Shown: positions 1 through 9,700 of the stretch, one piece after another
Numbering within the stretch: the first letter of the stretch is position 1
How the letters are laid out: each line of letters starts with the position of its first letter
DNA from: Flavobacteriales bacterium
GTDB taxonomy: Bacteria; Bacteroidota; Bacteroidia; CAIKAF01
DNA length: 64,000 bases
Direction of reading: 5' to 3'
Assembly: GCA_018401695.1 (NCBI GenBank)
Contig: JAGYKD010000001.1
Coordinates: 536,016-600,015 of the forward strand
Made by a program: the position numbers and the translations under genes
Notes under the pieces: model-generated
Seen by the model: the letters and a program-made list of their open reading frames with translations, nothing else
What the model was told of the DNA's origin: nothing
Databases searched by the model: none

Positions 1-946
1 TGTTGTCGTAATTGATATGGCCCCCGCCGCCGCCGCCGGCCACCATAATGCGATCGCTTAAATTCTGACCACCATAGCGCAAATCACTTGCCCCACCGCC
101 TCCGGCCGCACCACTGGGCGTAGGATAACCATGGGCATTGCCATATCCGCCCCCATTAAATGCCGCACTGGTCGGTCCTCCATTGGAATAGCTTACCCCC
201 CCTTGTTGCCCTACATACACATAATACGTTTCACCGGGATTTACCACCAAATCACCCTTAACATAGCCCCCACGCCCCGACTGGCCCGAACCACCCGTAC
301 TGCTGCCTCCGCCTGAGGCACCCCAAAGTTCTACGGTAATGGAAGTAACGCAGGCCGGCACCACCCAAGATTGCGCCGAACCCGTATAATTAAAGGTTAC
401 GCTGCCGCTCACCACCCCGCAAGAACTTACGGTTACCGATTGCGTATCGCTCGCCGTACATCCATTGGCATCCGTTACCTGCAATACCACCGCATAGCTT
501 CCCGCCTGCGACCAGGTGACCGTAGGGCTTTGACTTACCGAACTTGCAGGCGTGCCGCCGGCAAATTGCCAGGCATAGGTCAAACCGGCCGAAGCAGCCG
601 AAAACTGCACCCCTTGCCCGGTTCCCGGTTGAGCGGGAGCAAAACTAAACTGCGCAGAGGGCGGCTGCGGACACTGACACGATAAGGTCTGCCAGCCATT
701 GCCATGCCTAATTTCCAAACAATTGCTTGTGGTATTGTACAACACCAAGCCTTGGGCCGGATTGGCAATGGCATTGCGCTGCACAGCCGTCATCCGCGGC
801 GGCAAAAATCCACGATCCGTATAATCGACTTCCAAACCCGCACTAGAGTCGGGCTGCCCGGGCGTATCGGCAATGCGCACCCCTTGTGCACTGAGCAGTC
901 CGGACAAAACAAAAGCCACAAAAATCAAAGGGAATCGAAGTTTCAT
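1..946 (-). CDS. Secreted PKD / glycine-rich surface protein (partial)
   Basis: This reading frame is open from an ATG at 946 down to the window edge, so its C-terminus is missing and the ORF track omits it. It starts with a signal peptide (MKLRFPLIFVAFVLSGLLSA). Next comes a segment typical of Bacteroidetes surface proteins (GFLPPRMTAVQRNAI...LVLYNTTSNCLEI), then a PKD-like domain (FAGGTPASSVSQSPTVTW...YAVVLQVTDANGCTAS). The last part is a glycine-rich domain opening VTFNYTGSAQSWVVPACVTS with many GGG runs. The protein is probably exported and displayed or secreted; a type IX sorting tail may lie beyond the edge. The exact role is unknown. The frame and signal peptide are seen directly; the domain names rest on motif recognition. 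Confidence 0.8.
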   Translation of the reverse strand, partial: MKLRFPLIFVAFVLSGLLSAQGVRIADTPGQPDSSAGLEVDYTDRGFLPPRMTAVQRNAIANPAQGLVLYNTTSNCLEIRHGNGWQTLSCQCPQPPSAQFSFAPAQPGTGQGVQFSAASAGLTYAWQFAGGTPASSVSQSPTVTWSQAGSYAVVLQVTDANGCTASDTQSVTVSSCGVVSGSVTFNYTGSAQSWVVPACVTSITVELWGASGGGSSTGGSGQSGRGGYVKGDLVVNPGETYYVYVGQQGGVSYSNGGPTSAAFNGGGYGNAHGYPTPSGAAGGGGASDLRYGGQNLSDRIMVAGGGGGGHINYDN

Positions 947-1026
947 TAGATTGGTTTTGAGTGGACTAAGGTACGGAGCATCACTAAAAAAAATTAGGAA
1001 TAGACCCAAAAGGTGATAAAAAGGTA

Positions 1027-1190
1027 ATTTGATGTTGGCCGCCGGCCGGGCCCTCCCTGCTGCTCCTCGCTTCGGGGCCAAGGCCCAGGGGCCGCGCAGT
1101 GGTTCCGCAAAGCTCCACCCCGCCCGGCCACCTGGGCCTAAGCCCCGCCGCTGTGGGGCATCCGTGCCGGTCCCTGGCGGAGATCGCGAT
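1027..1190. repeat. GC-rich hairpin element, copy A
   Basis: A GC-rich block in the gap between the secreted protein and the CRISPR array. On the minus strand GGGGCTTAGGCCCAGG pairs with CCTGGGCCTTGGCCCC around a GC-rich apex. Its ends (GGGCCCTCCCT and CCGGTCCCTGGCGGA) match copy J at 27470-27620. The 76-aa ORF called across it is low-complexity and looks spurious. Confidence 0.65.
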
Positions 1191-1225
1191 CCTATAGCGT
1201 TTTAGGTATGCCAATGAATGTAAGC

Positions 1226-1424
1226 GTGGAAACCGTTAAAACGGTTGACCCGGACACGGCATTTCATATCGCCCACGGTTTAAACCGTGGGCTATGGGGC
1301 GTTTGCCGCGCTCATGGAATGGATTTATCCATTTCCTTTTGCACAAACGCGGTGGAAACCGTTAAAACGGTTGGCCCGGACACGGCATTTCATATAGCCC
1401 ACGGTTTAAACCGTGGGCTATGGG
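1226..1424. repeat. Two 73-bp direct repeats carrying GCCCACGG palindromes
   Basis: Two near-identical 73-bp units (1226-1298 and 1352-1424) each begin GTGGAAACCGTTAAAACGGT and each hold the perfect 22-bp palindrome made of GCCCACGGTTT and its complement (1271-1292 and 1397-1418). The same palindrome recurs near 11879, 14239, 16935 and 37733, mostly beside GC-rich hairpin elements. The 116-aa ORF over this stretch is a translation of the repeat. Between here and the array (1430-1576) I see nothing else. Confidence 0.8.
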
Positions 1425-1576
1425 TGTTTCGCAGCAAAATGCACCTGGGTTTCTCCGCTTTGACGCCATTCTGCTACCAGAGCGAGCATAGCTTCTCTTT
1501 TTTGATTGCTTATGGATATAATTTTATGGTTTGCCCAAAGTTGAGGGGAGTTTTTTAGTTGGAGAATATGGGGTTG

Positions 1577-4500
1577 GCCGAATGCTTACGAAATTTGGAG
1601 GGTCTTCTAGGGAACAGCAAAATCGTACCACCCCGATTATCTACAACAGTAGAAATTTGGAGGGTCTTCTAGGGACCCTTGTAAAACTTTTCTTCAAACT
1701 CAATCTACAACAGTAGAAATTTGGAGGGTCTTCTAGGGTAATTGAGGCTAACACAACTATACCTACATCTACAACAGTAGAAATTTGGAGGGTCTTCTAG
1801 GGCATAAACAAACCACCGTTAAGGATACATCTACAACAGTAGAAATTTGGAGGGTCTTCTAGGGTTTTTGAAATACAAATTTTTTGGTAAATCTACAACA
1901 GTAGAAATTTGGAGGGTCTTCTAGGGAACAAATTGCTGACTTCTGGATGGTCAAATCTACAACAGTAGAAATTTGGAGGGTCTTCTAGGGCTTGAATTTC
2001 ACCACCGTATCTTCCTCCATCTACAACAGTAGAAATTTGGAGGGTCTTCTAGGGGGGCGAAAAATTTCCTACCCTGAAAAAATCTACAACAGTAGAAATT
2101 TGGAGGGTCTTCTAGGGAATTGATACGAAAAGGCCCGAAAGTAGCATCTACAACAGTAGAAATTTGGAGGGTCTTCTAGGGCAATTCCCCAAGCTAACCG
2201 ACAGCCACATCTACAACAGTAGAAATTTGGAGGGTCTTCTAGGGTTAACTTCACCGGTGGAAGGTGGCCCCATCTACAACAGTAGAAATTTGGAGGGTCT
2301 TCTAGGGCAGGATTTGGCGGATTTGGCCGTAATTATCTACAACAGTAGAAATTTGGAGGGTCTTCTAGGGACCGTTTTTCTATGGGCATGGCCCAGATCT
2401 ACAACAGTAGAAATTTGGAGGGTCTTCTAGGGCTTAGGTTTCGATTGTTGACCATTCCAATCTACAACAGTAGAAATTTGGAGGGTCTTCTAGGGGTATA
2501 AGGCTTTTGGATATGCTGACCTTATCTACAACAGTAGAAATTTGGAGGGTCTTCTAGGGCAGGTGATGTTAGCAGCCGTTTATTATTAATCTACAACAGT
2601 AGAAATTTGGAGGGTCTTCTAGGGGATTAAAGGCTCCGGTTAGCAATGCATCTACAACAGTAGAAATTTGGAGGGTCTTCTAGGGAAAAAGCATGGTCTT
2701 GAAAGTTAGCAGATCTACAACAGTAGAAATTTGGAGGGTCTTCTAGGGCCATTGACATTACCGATGAATTTTTACATCTACAACAGTAGAAATTTGGAGG
2801 GTCTTCTAGGGGTCTCCCTTGAACCGCAACGGAGTGGTTATCTACAACAGTAGAAATTTGGAGGGTCTTCTAGGGACACCAATGCAGCAAAAATTTTGCT
2901 CATCTACAACAGTAGAAATTTGGAGGGTCTTCTAGGGGCCGCGCCAATCGCTTTGATATACTTCATCTACAACAGTAGAAATTTGGAGGGTCTTCTAGGG
3001 AACTTAAAGCCGCGCTCGAGAAGCTCATCTACAACAGTAGAAATTTGGAGGGTCTTCTAGGGTGTATTATAATAGGAACCAATGGAACCGATCTACAACA
3101 GTAGAAATTTGGAGGGTCTTCTAGGGCAACGGCGATTCAAGAGTAGGTTGGATATCTACAACAGTAGAAATTTGGAGGGTCTTCTAGGGCACGAGGCGGA
3201 CGACTTGACTACCTCATCTACAACAGTAGAAATTTGGAGGGTCTTCTAGGGAACAATCGAAAACAAAGAAACAATGAATCTACAACAGTAGAAATTTGGA
3301 GGGTCTTCTAGGGGTTGACCGTTGCCGCCACCACGACACCATCTACAACAGTAGAAATTTGGAGGGTCTTCTAGGGAATCCCGTAAAAATCCCGTATGGC
3401 ACAATCTACAACAGTAGAAATTTGGAGGGTCTTCTAGGGTTCTAGCAGCAGGTTAGAACCATCTTCATCTACAACAGTAGAAATTTGGAGGGTCTTCTAG
3501 GGCTTATGGCTATCCACGGGCTTTTCATATATCTACAACAGTAGAAATTTGGAGGGTCTTCTAGGGTGCACCCGACTTGCTTTGCCCGGCGTTATCTACA
3601 ACAGTAGAAATTTGGAGGGTCTTCTAGGGGGGCGGTTGTTCAGCTTGCGGAAGCCATCTACAACAGTAGAAATTTGGAGGGTCTTCTAGGGCGTGAGGAA
3701 TTTATGGCAACCATTCAATCTACAACAGTAGAAATTTGGAGGGTCTTCTAGGGGGAAATTCAAGCCATTCTTATCAACTTGATCTACAACAGTAGAAATT
3801 TGGAGGGTCTTCTAGGGGTGGAATTGAACGTGCCCCGACCATCATCTACAACAGTAGAAATTTGGAGGGTCTTCTAGGGAAAGCGAAGCGAGAAGCAGAA
3901 GCCAAAATCTACAACAGTAGAAATTTGGAGGGTCTTCTAGGGCTTGAACTGGTAATAACTGTGGCCGTCATCTACAACAGTAGAAATTTGGAGGGTCTTC
4001 TAGGGCGAAGCGGAGCAGCGCATTGAGCAGTAATCTACAACAGTAGAAATTTGGAGGGTCTTCTAGGGCTAAGGTACGCCATTTGCCTTTTCGGTATCTA
4101 CAACAGTAGAAATTTGGAGGGTCTTCTAGGGATTGGAATCGGGCTAGGCTATTCGACTATCTACAACAGTAGAAATTTGGAGGGTCTTCTAGGGTATGTC
4201 GTTTGCTTGTGCTTGTGTGAGATCTACAACAGTAGAAATTTGGAGGGTCTTCTAGGGCGATGTACAAATAACAAACAGCCCCGAAATCTACAACAGTAGA
4301 AATTTGGAGGGTCTTCTAGGGAAGAAGATGGAGAAAAATGGTTTGAAATCTACAACAGTAGAAATTTGGAGGGTCTTCTAGGGTTCTAGCAGCAGGTTGA
4401 AACCATCTTCATCTACAACAGTAGAAATTTGGAGGGTCTTCTAGGGTGGAAACATAGACCGACAAGATTCCGATCTACAACAGTAGAAATTTGGAGGGTC

Positions 4501-4820
4501 TTCTAGGGTTATCTGGTCAATGTCTTATGCCAAAATCTACAACAGTAGAAATTTGGAGGGTCTTCTAGGGATGTATATGCCACAAAATCAACTGAATCTA
4601 CAACAGTAGAAATTTGGAGGGTCTTCTAGGGGAAGTGAAAATAAACCTAATCATAAAAATCTACAACAGTAGAAATTTGGAGGGTCTTCTAGGGCCATTG
4701 AGAGAAGCTGCCATGAATTCAAATCTACAACAGTAGAAATTTGGAGGGTCTTCTAGGGTTATGGTCATGAAGGAGGAGGTCCAAATCTACAACAGTAGAA
4801 ATTTGGAGGGTCTTCTAGGG
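1577..4820 (-). CRISPR. Type V-A CRISPR array, 51 intact repeats plus one decayed terminal repeat
   Basis: The repeat is 36 bp and recurs about every 63 bp with unique 26-29-bp spacers. I counted 51 intact copies, the first at 1639 and the last at 4785-4820, plus one degenerate copy at 1577-1612, giving 51 spacers. On the minus strand the repeat ends AATTTCTACTGTTGTAGAT, whose UCUAC-UGUU-GUAGA hairpin is the crRNA handle recognised by Cas12a. This fixes transcription as leftward, with the leader on the cas2 side. The 5' half of the repeat (CCCTAGAAGACCCTCC) differs from the better-known GTCTAA-type repeats. Two spacers, at 3440-3466 and 4384-4410, are nearly identical. All ORFs called inside the array are artefacts. 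Confidence 0.99.
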
Positions 4821-4943
4821 AGCTAACCCTTGAAAACCCCAATTGAATTGAATTTTGGCATATAAAAGCCCTGCTTTTTGGCTTATTAGCATAATTCACC
4901 CTTAGATAACGCTCCATTTTTAATATTAAGACCGAGGTTTGCA
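4821..4943 (-). promoter_or_regulatory. CRISPR leader
   Basis: A 123-bp AT-rich gap lies between the cas2 stop codon and the first repeat on the transcribed strand. By position it is the leader where Cas1-Cas2 insert new spacers and where pre-crRNA transcription would start or pass through. On the minus strand it has a small inverted pair, AAAAAGC and GGCTTTTAT. No convincing promoter of its own is visible, so the array may be co-transcribed with cas2. The 60-aa ORF here is not supported. Confidence 0.6.
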
Positions 4944-5246
4944 TCAAACAATAATTAAATCAGAATCATCGTCTGCTGCAAAACCGTATTTTATGATTTT
5001 ACACTGTTGACTCATTCGAAACAAGTACACGCTGTCGCTTTGGCTAAAACTCTTGGCAAATTTGCCCTCTATGCCGGTTGCAATGTTTTCCAAAACGCGC
5101 GGACTGTTCCTTATTTCAAAGACCGAATATTGCAACCTATGCCCAAATTTACTTAAAAATTTGGCAAACCTAGTGCGCAATTTATCATCACTTATGTCGT
5201 ACGAAACCAATAAAGTAGGTCTAATTTCCTTCTGACTTTTTATCAT
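4944..5246 (-). CDS. cas2: CRISPR-associated endoribonuclease/integration protein Cas2
   Basis: A 100-residue protein of the usual Cas2 size. It has the ferredoxin-like first strand LLVSYDISDDKLRTRFAKFL with the conserved Asp after the strand, then RLQYSVFEIRNSP, the typical second strand. Cas2 dimers bridge two Cas1 dimers in the spacer-integration complex. Its ATG shares one base with the cas1 stop codon (TAATG), so translation is probably coupled. It is the last protein gene before the leader and array. Family assignment is by motif, length and position. Confidence 0.95.
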   Translation of the reverse strand: MIKSQKEIRPTLLVSYDISDDKLRTRFAKFLSKFGHRLQYSVFEIRNSPRVLENIATGIEGKFAKSFSQSDSVYLFRMSQQCKIIKYGFAADDDSDLIIV

Positions 5247-6217
5247 TATTCCTCTGGTATTATAGCAAAGTTGGGATACGAGCCAACCTCTGCTTCACGC
5301 ATGAAGTTGCGGTAATAGCTTTGTACATATATGAACATCCGCTCCTTTTCTTCCAATAAGGCTTCCAAAAGCCATTTAGTATATATCTTGTTCTGTTCCC
5401 AAGTCAATTGATAGCGCCCTTGGTCCTTCCGAAAATGGTCTGCCTTTAATTGCCCCAAATTCCAAGCCTTTCTCAACTTTCTATCTATAACACTCCTAAA
5501 GGGCTCCACCAAATCGCAAACCAAGCTTTTTCTTTGGTAAAACTCCTGATGGTATACCCCTTTATACACATCGAAACCAAAGGAGTCTAATATACCTTCC
5601 ATCATGCAAAACAAGTAGGTATAACCGATATCTAAAGTTGCATTTAGAGGGTCTACTTTAGTCCTTGGCTTTCTTCCCAACCAATCCATTCCCTCAAACC
5701 ACCGCTTAAAGAACATGCGCGATGCAGAACCTTCATAACCAAGAATGGAATGAAGTGCTTTACTTTCCCAAACTCCCTGCTTGTACTCCTCCAAGGCGTG
5801 TATGGCTTGCTTTTGATCATCACTCTTTTTCCGAAGGCTTTTTAATAATGCATTTTGATTCTCTATTTTATTTGAAATCAGTTTTTGCGCTACATCTAAA
5901 GCCTCATAAGCATACTGCCTTTTTCTTAGCAATACATTGCCTTCCGTTGGATTTCTAAAACTGCCATACAACCTATGCCCATAGCTAAAAAGCATGATGG
6001 GAAAACCAAATTTGCGGCTCCTCTCCAAAATGCCGGATGTAAGACTGGTTTGCCCAACAATCCATAATGCGAATAGTCGGTGGCAGCTGCGCTGCACCAA
6101 AACTTTACCTTCCGAATCTGAAATTAGAAGGTTGTCGTTTTTAAAGGAAACCTTTTGGCCTTCTCTCGCGTAGCAAACGACCAACTGGCGTTCTTTAAAA
6201 TCAGGCAAACTCAACAT
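5246..6217 (-). CDS. cas1: CRISPR-associated integrase Cas1
   Basis: A 323-residue Cas1. The C-terminal helical domain has the expected metal-binding region: GYTYLFCMMEGILDSFGF supplies the Glu, GVYHQEF the His, and CDLVEPFRSVIDRK the acidic DLxEPFR motif. The N-terminal beta part includes VVCYAREGQKVSFKND. Cas1 catalyses insertion of spacers at the leader end. The start codon lies inside the cas4 3' end (17-bp overlap), and the stop overlaps cas2 by one base, so cas4-cas1-cas2 behave as one translational unit. The length is normal for type V-A Cas1. Confidence 0.95.
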   Translation of the reverse strand: MLSLPDFKERQLVVCYAREGQKVSFKNDNLLISDSEGKVLVQRSCHRLFALWIVGQTSLTSGILERSRKFGFPIMLFSYGHRLYGSFRNPTEGNVLLRKRQYAYEALDVAQKLISNKIENQNALLKSLRKKSDDQKQAIHALEEYKQGVWESKALHSILGYEGSASRMFFKRWFEGMDWLGRKPRTKVDPLNATLDIGYTYLFCMMEGILDSFGFDVYKGVYHQEFYQRKSLVCDLVEPFRSVIDRKLRKAWNLGQLKADHFRKDQGRYQLTWEQNKIYTKWLLEALLEEKERMFIYVQSYYRNFMREAEVGSYPNFAIIPEE

Positions 6218-6770
6218 AGGCGTTCTGGTCGCATAATTCGGAATAAATACATCTTTTACACTTTTCGGGATTTGCCTTGAATGGTGCTTCCAGGCTAAAA
6301 CTCTTTAGATGCTCCAAAGTGCTCAAAAAACCATTCCAACGCTCCGGGGCATCATGAGGTAAAGGAACTTTATGCACGGTGTTTTGATCCATGGCATAAA
6401 GCTCCAACCGTCGCACCTTAAAACCCATTTCTTCCAGACAAACCATTTGCCCGTACAACTGGTATATGTACCCATCGTATATGCGTACAATATTTTTCTT
6501 CCGTTCTCTCAGCAAACCTTTTGCCTTAGAAAAGGTATCAATCTTACCACAAAGTTTGTAACGCTCCGAATACACTTCAACCCCTTGCAAAACATCCGAC
6601 CTAGTGCTATACCCGCCGGAATCGATGGCTTCATGCGCATAACTACCTGCCCATTGAGGTTTCTGTTTGTATAGGTTTGGATTGTACTTCCCATACAAAT
6701 GATGGAAATAAATGGACCTTGGGCAAAAAACAAAGTCATTAAGGTAGGCTATGGAAACATAAGACTCCAT
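6201..6770 (-). CDS. cas4: CRISPR-associated exonuclease Cas4
   Basis: A PD-(D/E)XK nuclease with an iron-sulfur cluster, which trims prespacers and helps select those with a PAM. I use the ATG at 6770 (MESYVSIAYLNDFVFCPR), which shares one base with the cas12a stop (TAATG). The ORF track's upstream start at 6809 lies inside cas12a. The first cluster cysteine is in FVFCPRSIYFHH and the other three in CKRCIYSELC near the C-terminus. The catalytic Asp is probably in LCGKIDTF, followed by LELYAMD and the QMVCLEE helix. With this start the protein is 189 residues, normal for Cas4. Confidence 0.93.
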   Translation of the reverse strand: MESYVSIAYLNDFVFCPRSIYFHHLYGKYNPNLYKQKPQWAGSYAHEAIDSGGYSTRSDVLQGVEVYSERYKLCGKIDTFSKAKGLLRERKKNIVRIYDGYIYQLYGQMVCLEEMGFKVRRLELYAMDQNTVHKVPLPHDAPERWNGFLSTLEHLKSFSLEAPFKANPEKCKRCIYSELCDQNAYVEFA

Positions 6771-9700
6771 TATCCTTGGTTTGACCTTTGCTGCATAAAG
6801 CAAAGCCAAGCGCTTTTGTCGAGCTTTGGAATCTCAAGCTTTCCATTGGGCTTTTCTTTTAATTGACCTAAAGTCATTAAGCCCTTCATGGCAATATGGT
6901 AGGCTCCATTGGCGTCTGCATCTAAAGGCAAGCCTTGCTTGGCCTTTCTAGTGTCAAAGGGTTCCATGCCCGGGTTTGCTACCGCACTAAGAATAAAATC
7001 TTCTTCCTCTGCACCTGATTTCCCGTTATTGTAACGCAATTGAGTTAGTGTTCTAAGAAAGAAGAACAATGTTTTGAAAAAGGACGCATCTTTTACCGCT
7101 TGGATATCCTCCAAGAGTTTTGAATTTCCGTTGTAGCTGATATTTTGCCTTGCCAATAAATCTTCAAATTGCTCTTTCAAGCGAATAGGGCTATACGCTC
7201 CTTTTCCATTGGTGCCCTCTGCTTTACTATTCCAATGCCAGCGCTCTTGATTGTCCATACGTAATACCCACTGGTGTTTACAACCCGCAGGATTTGACAA
7301 AAAGTCTCTTTGGTCTAAGACCCACTCAAATAAGTCTAGCTCGGCATGGTAGCTAATGCGTTTGAAATTTCCTATCCACTTTTGGGCAGCCTCCAAGTTG
7401 GTGTACTTCCACGGGACTTGGTTGATAAAGCCGGTGAGTGGATCTATTTTACTGGTGTAAGCGGCAGGTAAATAGAATAATATGCCTGACTGTTTCCCAA
7501 GTTTGGTAAAAGAGGTGAATTGATCTGTTAGCTGAAGGGCTTTTAACAAACCTCCCGGTTCCTGTGGGGCAACCTCTTTGAAGACCAAATGATTCAACTT
7601 TTCAATGAGCTTACGTTCAAACTTTTGATATACTTGCCTTTCAACTTTGAACCGTCCTCGTTTGAATCCAAAATTCAAGTCTTCTAAAATCACCACCGCA
7701 TTGTACTTAACCACCAATTGTGCTATTTCATGCACAATAATAGACATATAGCCCTCTTTGAGTTCTTTAATGGACTCGACGGCATCCCAATCTTTACGAG
7801 CGCTGTCCCTATTCCTTTCCTTTTCTAACAGCTTTCCTTGATAGTCGTGTGTATAAGGCTTTCCGTCTTTAACAAAACCATTGCCTATTTTATTAAGACT
7901 TCTTTGCTCTATTATTTCTCCTTTGGCATTTACTACGCTTAAGTACAACAAATGTCTTTCACCTCGATCCAAACCGATATAATGCAGCTCTTCCTTGTGC
8001 TTCTGAATGTACCTTAAAACCTGAGGCCCGACCGCTTGGTTTTTACGAGCATGGTTTAAGGTGATTGGGACATGAAACTGGAACTTATCAAAGGCAAAGC
8101 GTCTGTCCTTTACAATGGGATAATCAAATTTCCCTTTCAACTCTTCTCTGTGATGTCCTGTATCTAGCTGTTCTTGGGTGTACTCCAAGGATTTCTTCCG
8201 AAAAAAGACTTCCGCTTCTCCATTAAGCTTGTAAATAGGAGCCTTTAAGTTTTGAGGGTCAAATATTGCTTTCCAGTACATGGTATGCAAATTGGGTTTC
8301 CCCTTTGAATACTTAGAAAAATCCTTGTTGTAAATCTGGAAAAGATATAGCTTTCCACTCTCTACCAAATCATTGATGTAGCGTTTTGGGATGTCAACAA
8401 AATCAAGACAATACCCCTGCTCGGTTACTTCTTGGTAAAAGTCACTAACGTCTTTGTAGGCACTGGTTGGCTTAAATTTAAAATCAAAAACGTGCCAATC
8501 CGGGTGCTTTTGCGCCCCTTCTTTAAAATATTCAACGACCTGCTCAAAACCATTTCTTTGGAAATTTTCCTTGGTATGCTTTTTATGCGCATATGCATCC
8601 AGTACATCAAGCTTGGGTTTAATTAGCCCTTTTTCTTTTGAATACTCAGAGACTATTTGTTCAGGATCCTTTGTTTTTTCCTTAGCAATTCTTCTAAAGT
8701 ACGGCGCAGTAAAACATTTTGGAAGCATTTTGCTTGGATCGGGTAGTAGATTATACACCACCTTTTGCATAACGGGTTCCTCTTCTTTCGCCATAGGAGG
8801 CTTTACAAAGCTTTTATTATGCTTTCTATCCATAATTCCGAGAAAAAAATTGTTTCCTTCTCGGAAAAGCACACAAAGATTGTCCGTCTCTTTGGATTGA
8901 GACCAACCATCCAAAAGCGTTCCCTTATTAAAATTAAGCTTGAATTTTTCGTAGGAATAAGGCTTTTTGGTCATGTAGTTTCTTACTTTATTGTAAAGAG
9001 GAACTAAATCGTCCATTTCATGGTATAGGCTTAAAAAGTCGCCATAAAATGTTGGGGAGGCCTCGCATTGCTCAAGGTCAACAACCAAAGGTTTAATAAA
9101 ATGCAGCAAATCCAAACAGGCATCGAAATAGGCTTTAATGGCGTCTTTGGTCTCTTTGGTTTTTAATTTCGGGTTTTCATGGTTTTGCAATTCTCTTAAA
9201 ATATTTTCGGCATGCCCCCAAGCGGCTTTGGCAGTATCCACTTTGGTTTTTTCGGCCTCTTTGGTTAAACCATAATTAAAGTATTGCACCAAGGGCTTTT
9301 CCAGCCAAACATTCCATTTGGAAGCATTTTCTTTACCTTCCGCACCCATGTAGTGTCTCAGAGCAAGTTCGATTTCTTGAAAAGAAAAATAAGGTTGTTT
9401 TAACCACTTTTCTTTTGCCGTTAAGGCTTTTCCCTTGAGGGCATTCTCTTTAACATCATGCACATGGTTCCAATAACTGCTTAAGGCCTCCCCTAACACA
9501 GCCCAATGGCCAAGGGTAGCTTGAGAAACCGCACTTAAGGCATTGGCTTTATTGTTAACAAATAATTGATCTTGTTCCTCGTCTTTTAATTTGGTTAAGT
9601 GGGCCACCAATTGAGGGACAAATCCTTCAGGATTAAACCATTGGTCGCCTAATTTTAGTAAATCTTCTACTACAGTATTTTCGTCTCCATCTTCATAAGG

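Noticed and set aside
984-1214. 76-aa minus-strand ORF
   Set aside because: It lies across GC-rich hairpin copy A and has no recognisable features.
1208-1558. 116-aa plus-strand ORF
   Set aside because: It translates the two 73-bp direct repeats, including the same VETVKTV...PDTAFHIAHGLNRGLW text twice; no independent coding signal.
2164-4299. ORFs inside the CRISPR array (EGLLG...IYNSRNLEGLLG)
   Set aside because: They translate the 36-bp repeat in frames where the spacing allows; not genes.
1577-4820. Self-targeting spacer
   Set aside because: No spacer was seen to match other parts of the window by eye; a proper alignment search would be needed to exclude it.
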